Of a stretch of DNA of 64,000 nucleotides, positions 59,223-64,000 are shown one piece after another; the first letter of the stretch is position 1, and each line of letters starts with the position of its first letter. The translations under genes and the position numbers were made by a program. The DNA is from SSF26 sp037443945 (GTDB taxonomy: Bacteria; Chloroflexota; Anaerolineae; J102). The stretch covers positions 1-64,000 of the forward strand of contig JBBINH010000012.1 of the NCBI GenBank assembly GCA_037443945.1. Reading direction: 5' to 3'. The notes under the pieces are model-generated. The model ran no database searches. It was not told where the DNA came from and saw only the letters and a program-made list of their open reading frames with translations.

Positions 59223-59777
59223 TCACGAGCGCACGCGTGAACGGGCGTAGAGGGTGCTGGCGGCGGCGCCGACGAAGACGGCCGCGGTGATCAAGGTACC
59301 CGACGACAGCGCCAGCGGAACGGCCGGGACCAGAAACAACGCCGTGACGAGAACGGCAAAATGCCGCGAACGCTTGCGGCCTGCCGCCATCCACACCAGC
59401 TCGGCCAGGCTCCCGCCGGCTGCCGATCCCAGAAAAAAGGCGATGAGCCAGGCGAAAAAGCCAAAACGCAACAAAGGCGCACCCACGAGCACGGCCAGGC
59501 CCAGAAGAATGCCCCCGCCCAGGGCGGCGGTAGCGGCCAGAAGCCGGTTGGCCGCGGTAGCCGTGTAGAACTTGTCCTGCTGGCTGCGCACGCATTCCCG
59601 ACAGCGATAGCCCACCGGTGTCAGCACGGCGCAATCGACGCAGATGGGCTTATGGCAGCGATTGCAGCGCAGCAACGTCTCGCGGTCGGGGTGATTGGCG
59701 CAGAACAGCGTCGGTTCGGCAGCGCCCGTGGCGGTGGAGGGGCTGTCGGATTCGCTCATGGGGTCATCAGATCTCAT
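59223..59777 (-). CDS. B-box-type zinc-binding membrane protein
   Basis: A 184-residue protein. The N-terminal zinc finger reads FCANHPDRETLLRCNRCHKPICVDCAV, split here at its Cys/His pairs, and is followed by GYRCRECVRSQQ. Then come three to four membrane segments (LGGGILLGLAVLVGAPLL, FFAWLIAFFLGSAAGGSLAE, ALFLVPAVPLALSSG). Similar architectures occur in Chloroflexota and Actinobacteria without known function. The ATG at 59777 overlaps the nadK stop; ATG 59759 is an alternative start. Confidence 0.75.
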   Translation of the reverse strand: MRSDDPMSESDSPSTATGAAEPTLFCANHPDRETLLRCNRCHKPICVDCAVLTPVGYRCRECVRSQQDKFYTATAANRLLAATAALGGGILLGLAVLVGAPLLRFGFFAWLIAFFLGSAAGGSLAELVWMAAGRKRSRHFAVLVTALFLVPAVPLALSSGTLITAAVFVGAAASTLYARSRVRS

Positions 59778-60597
59778 TGCGTAGTCGTGTCATCAGGGTT
59801 TTATAAAAGTAACTCCGCGGCTGAATGCGCACAAAACGAGCCATATGGGGTCCGGATGTGGTCACCACCCGGTCGCCATCGCACAGGTCGATCAGAAACT
59901 GACCGTCCACGGTGAGGATGGCGGCGTGGTCGGTATGCACCTGCAGGGCGACGACATCGCTGTGATCGAGCACGAGGGGCCGGGCCAGGCTTAGGTGAGG
60001 CGCAATGGGCAGCAGCAGGATGTTGCGCAATTCCGGCGGCAGGATGGGGCCGCCGGCCGCCAGCGCATAGGCCGTCGAACCGGTCGGCGTGGCGACGATG
60101 ACACCGTCGGCCACGTAGGTCGTCAGATAACCGCCGTTGATGGTGGTGGCAATGCGCACGATGCGGGCCAGACTGCTGCGGCTGACCACGATCTCGTTCA
60201 GCGCTTCCAAACCCTCGGTCAGACGGACGTCCCCACGCCAGACCTCGGCCTGCAAAAGCAGGCGATGTTCCAGCCAGTAATGCCCGGCCAGCACCTTGGG
60301 CAACTGCTCCTCCCATTCGCGGGGTTGGACTTCGGCCAAAAACCCCAGGCGGCCCAAATTGATGCCCAGGATGGGCACACCCCGGGCCGCGCTAACTCGG
60401 CCGGCGCGCAAGAGGGTCCCATCCCCGCCCAGGGTGATGAGCATATCGAGACCGGCAAGCTCCTGGCGAATGGCCTCCGCCTCCCAACCCGAACCGATCC
60501 AGGTCTCATGGCCGCGTTCCCGCAACCAGCGGGCGATGACATCGGCCAGCTCGTACGAGAAGGGGATTTTGGGATGATACAGAAGACCGAAACGCAT
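59767..60597 (-). CDS. nadK: NAD kinase
   Basis: A 276-residue NAD kinase. The GGDG motif is at residues 57-60 (LITLGGDGTLLRAG). NLGRLGFL, the ALNEIVVSRS stretch and the VATPTGSTAYALAAGGP loop are conserved. It phosphorylates NAD to NADP. ATG 60597 is used; a TTG five codons earlier is not needed. It lies 27 bases after the modular glycosidase-like gene. Confidence 0.95.
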   Translation of the reverse strand: MRFGLLYHPKIPFSYELADVIARWLRERGHETWIGSGWEAEAIRQELAGLDMLITLGGDGTLLRAGRVSAARGVPILGINLGRLGFLAEVQPREWEEQLPKVLAGHYWLEHRLLLQAEVWRGDVRLTEGLEALNEIVVSRSSLARIVRIATTINGGYLTTYVADGVIVATPTGSTAYALAAGGPILPPELRNILLLPIAPHLSLARPLVLDHSDVVALQVHTDHAAILTVDGQFLIDLCDGDRVVTTSGPHMARFVRIQPRSYFYKTLMTRLRNEI

Positions 60598-60624
60598 GGG
60601 TGGGATTGGCAACCTCGACGGAGC

Positions 60625-63225
60625 TCAGAACGGTTGTCCTGCTTCCAGCCGCGCCTCCAGAACGGCGGCCACATCAGGACCGGCCAGTCGTTCGACCCGG
60701 CAACCGGCCGCGCGCAGACGTTCTTCTTGGACTTCGGGGATGCTCCTCTTGTCGCCCAACAGGGTTACATAGCGATAGGCGGCTGCCTCCTCGGCCGCTT
60801 CGCCTACGACCGGCCCAAATCGACTCACGTAGCGAAGCAAGGCCAGGACCGTGCGCCGGTCGCGGGGCAAAGCACCGATCAGCAGATAGTGGGCATCGAT
60901 GGTCGGCGCCGGTGTCGGTTCGGGGGCAGGGGCCTGCTCCTGGTGGAAGGTCACCCAGACCACGCGGGCCTCGGTCAGACGGACTTCGGCCCGCAGGCCC
61001 AGGCCCTGGGGTTCCACGAAATACGTACCCAGGCCTAAGGGGGCGAATTCGCAGACAAAGGGACCGTATTCTGGCTTTTCGCCGATGGTGCGCACAATGC
61101 CCTCCCAGCCTTCGGTCCAGATCCGCACGGGTAACCCGGCCTGGTCGTCGATCCGCACCCGCACGATGCCGAAACCGGGACCGGGACCGCCGTCTGCGAC
61201 GACGGCCCGCCATACGATTGGCCCTGTTTCGGGCACGGTCAGGTCCAGCGTGACCGTGTTGCGGCCGTCTACCGTCACCTCTTGCCCCAGGACCTGACCG
61301 CCGCCTGTCGGCAAGACGATGCCGAGGTGATACGTTCCGGCCGTCAGTTGGGTAAACCGAAAGCGTTCGTCGGCGCCCAAGACCTGCGCCCGCGTGTTCC
61401 CTTCCGCATCGGTCAGGATTACCTGGGCGCCGGCGCCGTTGCGCACCCGGCCTTCGATCACACTCTCGCCGGGAAGGGGACCCGGTGCCGTCGCGGGCGC
61501 AAAGACAACGCGCAACACCCGTCGCCCGTCCACCAACACCTCGGCCTGAACACCCAAATCGGCCGGCGTGATGGTATAGCGGCCGGCACCCAGGGGCGCG
61601 AATTCGCAGAAATACGGCCCGTACTCGGCCTTGCTGCCGGTCAGTTGTGTGAAACCGGCCCAACCGACGGCGCCGATATGAACGGGCAGGCCGACTTTGC
61701 CCTCCACGCTCACGCGCACGACGCCGAAGCCGGGCGAGGGGCCGTCATCGCCGATGGTGAACTGCCAGGTCGGTGGCGCCGGCGGCGGTTGCGGTTCCGG
61801 TGACGGCGGTGGGGGCGGCGGTTCCGGGGGTGGCACGGGTTCGCCCAGATCGACCCGCAGTTGGCTATAGCCATCCACCCGCAGATCGGTGCGCACCAAA
61901 CCGGTCCCTGGCACGGCCACCCGATAGACCCCGGCCGGCAAACCGCTGAAGCGATAGGCGCCGGTGGCATCGGTCGTGGTTTCCGTGCTCAAACGGGGCG
62001 AGCGCAGGATGACGCGCGTGTGCGGATGGCCGTGGACGATGCCGGCGATGACGCTGTTTTCGGCCATGGGTTGCGGTTCCACCGGAGGAGGCTCCTCTTC
62101 CTGTGGGAGCAGACGCGGGGTTTTGGGCAGGGCGGCCAGGGCATCCACGGCCGGCAGGCGGCCTTCCGGCCAGGTCGGCGAAAACCAGGCATGGGCCTCC
62201 CAGCCCTGGCCGCCCAGAACGGCATTGCCCATCAGCCAGAAGGCCGTGCAGAAGTAGTAAGGCGGCGCAGCCGGATAGTCCTCGCTCGTCCCCATCATGA
62301 TGCGGGCGATCTCGACCACTTTTTCGGCGTGGATGGCCATGGTCGTCGTGGGATAGCGTGGATCGTCGTCCTCGCCCACGATAGGGCCGTTTTCGGTGGA
62401 CAGGATGGGGAGATGGCGTCCTAGATGACGCAGGCACAGGTCACCAAAGCGCTCGTAGGCGCGAAAGCAGGAGGGGTCCTCGTGCACGGTGTGGCCGGGA
62501 TTGGCGCCTGTGCGCCGCTGTTCGTTCACGAACTCGCGCGAACGAGGCCCCCAGCGCCGCCCCTGCCAGGCGTCCATGCCCAACCGGTCATACTCGGCGG
62601 CCGTGAGCGGCCGACCCGTCTGATTGACGTCATCGTAGGGATAATCGAGCGGGTGGTTGATGTCGTAGTTGTGGATGGCGATCCACACCGGTTCATCGAA
62701 GAGATGCCGGCCACCGTGCTCGATAATCTTGCCGATGAGGTCCCAGCGATTGCCGATGGCCGTGGCCGGAACGGCCGGATAGCCGCCGTGGGCCAGGATG
62801 GTCTCCATATCGCGAATGGCGGCGCGGGCCACGTAATCGGCCGCATCCGGAGGCACCTGGCCGTCGTCCCATTCGCCGGGGACATCGGGTTCGTTGTTGA
62901 ATTCAAAGTAGCGCACGCCCAAGGCGACATATTGCTGCAGATAGGTGATCTCGCGAGGGCCGAGCACCGCTTTGGCCGGGTCGCGCGAGTTGGGCCTGTG
63001 CCGATACAGGCGCACGACCGGCATGATCCCGGCCGCCAGCAGCATTTCGGCAAACTCAAGGCCGCCGTCATGCAAAAACTTGACCCATTTCACACCCATG
63101 CGCTGCAACATGGGCACCCATTGCCGGCGCAGTTCGCCGGCGCCGATGGCATTGGGATTGCCGCCGCACCAATGCATGCCGATGCCGTTGTCATCCGGGG
63201 GGCGGGGATAGTCTTGCAGGCGCAT
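60625..63225 (-). CDS. Modular glycosidase-like protein with a duplicated C-terminal module
   Basis: An 866-residue protein. The N-terminal TIM barrel (about 1-380) has a candidate acid/base Glu in FEFNNEPDVPGEW and a candidate nucleophile in ILSTENGPIVGEDDD. A Pro-rich region separates carboxypeptidase-regulatory-like beta domains (VIAGIVHGHPHTRVILRSP; VIEGRVRNGAGAQVILTD). Two copies of an unknown module of about 90 residues lie near residues 485-575 and 670-760; both contain the sequence P-x-PGFG-x-VRV and YGP-x2-CEFAPLG. The tail (YLLIGALPRDRRTVLALL) is another unknown domain. No signal peptide is visible despite the extracellular-type architecture. ATG 63225 has a GAGGTG SD, 11 bases after hisS. 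Confidence 0.75.
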   Translation of the reverse strand: MRLQDYPRPPDDNGIGMHWCGGNPNAIGAGELRRQWVPMLQRMGVKWVKFLHDGGLEFAEMLLAAGIMPVVRLYRHRPNSRDPAKAVLGPREITYLQQYVALGVRYFEFNNEPDVPGEWDDGQVPPDAADYVARAAIRDMETILAHGGYPAVPATAIGNRWDLIGKIIEHGGRHLFDEPVWIAIHNYDINHPLDYPYDDVNQTGRPLTAAEYDRLGMDAWQGRRWGPRSREFVNEQRRTGANPGHTVHEDPSCFRAYERFGDLCLRHLGRHLPILSTENGPIVGEDDDPRYPTTTMAIHAEKVVEIARIMMGTSEDYPAAPPYYFCTAFWLMGNAVLGGQGWEAHAWFSPTWPEGRLPAVDALAALPKTPRLLPQEEEPPPVEPQPMAENSVIAGIVHGHPHTRVILRSPRLSTETTTDATGAYRFSGLPAGVYRVAVPGTGLVRTDLRVDGYSQLRVDLGEPVPPPEPPPPPPSPEPQPPPAPPTWQFTIGDDGPSPGFGVVRVSVEGKVGLPVHIGAVGWAGFTQLTGSKAEYGPYFCEFAPLGAGRYTITPADLGVQAEVLVDGRRVLRVVFAPATAPGPLPGESVIEGRVRNGAGAQVILTDAEGNTRAQVLGADERFRFTQLTAGTYHLGIVLPTGGGQVLGQEVTVDGRNTVTLDLTVPETGPIVWRAVVADGGPGPGFGIVRVRIDDQAGLPVRIWTEGWEGIVRTIGEKPEYGPFVCEFAPLGLGTYFVEPQGLGLRAEVRLTEARVVWVTFHQEQAPAPEPTPAPTIDAHYLLIGALPRDRRTVLALLRYVSRFGPVVGEAAEEAAAYRYVTLLGDKRSIPEVQEERLRAAGCRVERLAGPDVAAVLEARLEAGQPF

Positions 63226-63236
63226 GGGACCACCTC

Positions 63237-64000
63237 TCAAACGGTAGCCAGCCTGGCTTGCAGCCAGGACACGATATCCTCACGCGGCACGGCCGTCTGC
63301 GTTCCCGTCTGGAGATCGCGCACGGTAACCATAGCACCGGCCAGCTCCTCTTCGCCCAACAGTAGGGCATAGCGGGCACCGCTGCGGTCGGCCGTCTTGA
63401 GCTGCGCTTTCAAGCTGCGGTCGCCGAAGGCCATGAGCGTGGGGAGTTTGTGCCGGCGCAGTTCGTCCACCAGGCGAATGGCGGCGGCTTTGGCGGCAGG
63501 GCCGTGATGGAGGACGATAACCTGCGGCTGCGTCAGCGGCGGCGGTTCGATGCCCTGACGTTGCAGGCTGATGACGATGCGTTCGATGCCGATACCCACA
63601 CCGACACCGGGGGTGGGCGGTCCGCCTACGGATTCGACCAGGCCGTCGTAGCGCCCGCCGCCGCAGAGGGCATTTTGGGCGCCCAACTCACTGCCCCAGA
63701 CCTCGAAAACCGTACGTACATAGTAATCAAAACCCCGGACCAGTCGTGGGTTGATCACATAGGGCAAGGCTAGCAAGTCGAGATAGCGCGTGAGGTCGCC
63801 GAAATGGCCGGCGCAGGTCGGGCAAAGATGGTCGATGCTGCGTGGGGCCCCCTCCAGCAACGCCAGGGTGGCCGCCTCCTTGGTATCGAGGACGCGCAGG
63901 GGGTTGACCTGCAGACGGCGGCGGTCCACTTCCGGCAGCCGGTCCTGATGCGGTCGAAAATAAGCCCGTAGGAGTTCGATATACGACGGGCGACAGCGCG
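63237..64000 (-). CDS. hisS: Histidyl-tRNA synthetase, C-terminal part (cut by window end)
   Basis: About 254 codons of the 3' end. Frame-consistent sequence continues to base 64000 (YIELLRAYFRPHQDRLPEVD), so the gene starts beyond the window. Class II HisRS features are LVRGFDYYVRTVFEV, the ALCGGGRYDGLVES loop and motif 3 GVGVGIGIERIVISL. The C-terminal anticodon-binding domain (QVIVLHHGPAAKAAAIRLVD) completes it. It is the first visible gene of the operon that runs through nadK to recN. Confidence 0.95.
   Translation of the reverse strand, partial: RCRPSYIELLRAYFRPHQDRLPEVDRRRLQVNPLRVLDTKEAATLALLEGAPRSIDHLCPTCAGHFGDLTRYLDLLALPYVINPRLVRGFDYYVRTVFEVWGSELGAQNALCGGGRYDGLVESVGGPPTPGVGVGIGIERIVISLQRQGIEPPPLTQPQVIVLHHGPAAKAAAIRLVDELRRHKLPTLMAFGDRSLKAQLKTADRSGARYALLLGEEELAGAMVTVRDLQTGTQTAVPREDIVSWLQARLATV

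Overview
The window is high-GC bacterial DNA, packed with short-spaced operons. It most resembles a Chloroflexota genome (Anaerolineae or Caldilineae type). The reasons are Thr-Pro-rich linkers in exported glycosidase-like proteins, a CSLREA beta-helix surface protein, DUF2905 and DUF3467 proteins, DarA-type and deazaflavin-nitroreductase-like proteins, and corrinoid salvage without ring synthesis. This taxonomic call is inference. No insertion sequence, integrase, phage gene, CRISPR array or rRNA is visible.

Region 1 (about 200-5100, plus strand): a cobalamin riboswitch with its own promoter and a rho-independent terminator controls a corrinoid-salvage operon. The order is a 28-codon leader ORF, cobO, a cytosolic BtuF-like protein, cobT, cobS, and a fusion of a CbiR-like TIM barrel to CobU. 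Region 2 (5250-8941): an EF-G-like GTPase (minus) and a secreted CBM9/DNRLRE-like protein (plus).

Region 3 (9133-21961, minus strand) is the most unusual part. One promoter with a palindromic operator precedes a SorC-type regulator, E1alpha, E1beta and E2 of a 2-oxoacid dehydrogenase, a galactitol-type PTS (IIA, IIB, IIC), GutM, a glucitol-type PTS (IIC, split IIC2 and IIB, IIA), a SAF-domain oxidoreductase, and dedicated HPr and Enzyme I. Polyol uptake, PEP-to-pyruvate phosphotransfer and pyruvate (or related 2-oxoacid) oxidation therefore sit in one apparent transcription unit. No E3 is encoded.

Region 4 (22139-30486): deoxynucleoside kinase, DUF2905, sigma factor with a zinc-binding partner, an ABC exporter, a tandem-duplicated cyclic-di-AMP-receptor-like protein, a mannitol-dehydrogenase-family enzyme and a D-amino-acid oxidase. 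Region 5 (30487-35403): greA behind a promoter/terminator leader, lysS with a low-GC internal patch, a GH57 enzyme and a YjbQ protein.

Region 6 (35390-51077) is mostly cell surface: a CSLREA beta-helix protein, tRNA-Val, a GNAT protein, a GT-C glycosyltransferase, two glycosidase-like exported proteins, an HpnI-like glycosyltransferase fused to a YkoP-like domain, a transglutaminase-like protein and a UDP-glucuronate-decarboxylase-like SDR. Region 7 (51238-64000): a HAD / beta-hydroxyacid dehydrogenase / nitroreductase / thioesterase operon, two tRNA-Lys genes, a GT4 enzyme, an orphan E1beta, DUF3467, then the operon hisS (cut by the window end), a modular glycosidase-like protein, nadK, a B-box membrane protein and recN.

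Starts were chosen from Shine-Dalgarno (SD) sequences, family start positions and gene overlaps. All family assignments rest on reading motifs by eye, without a database search.
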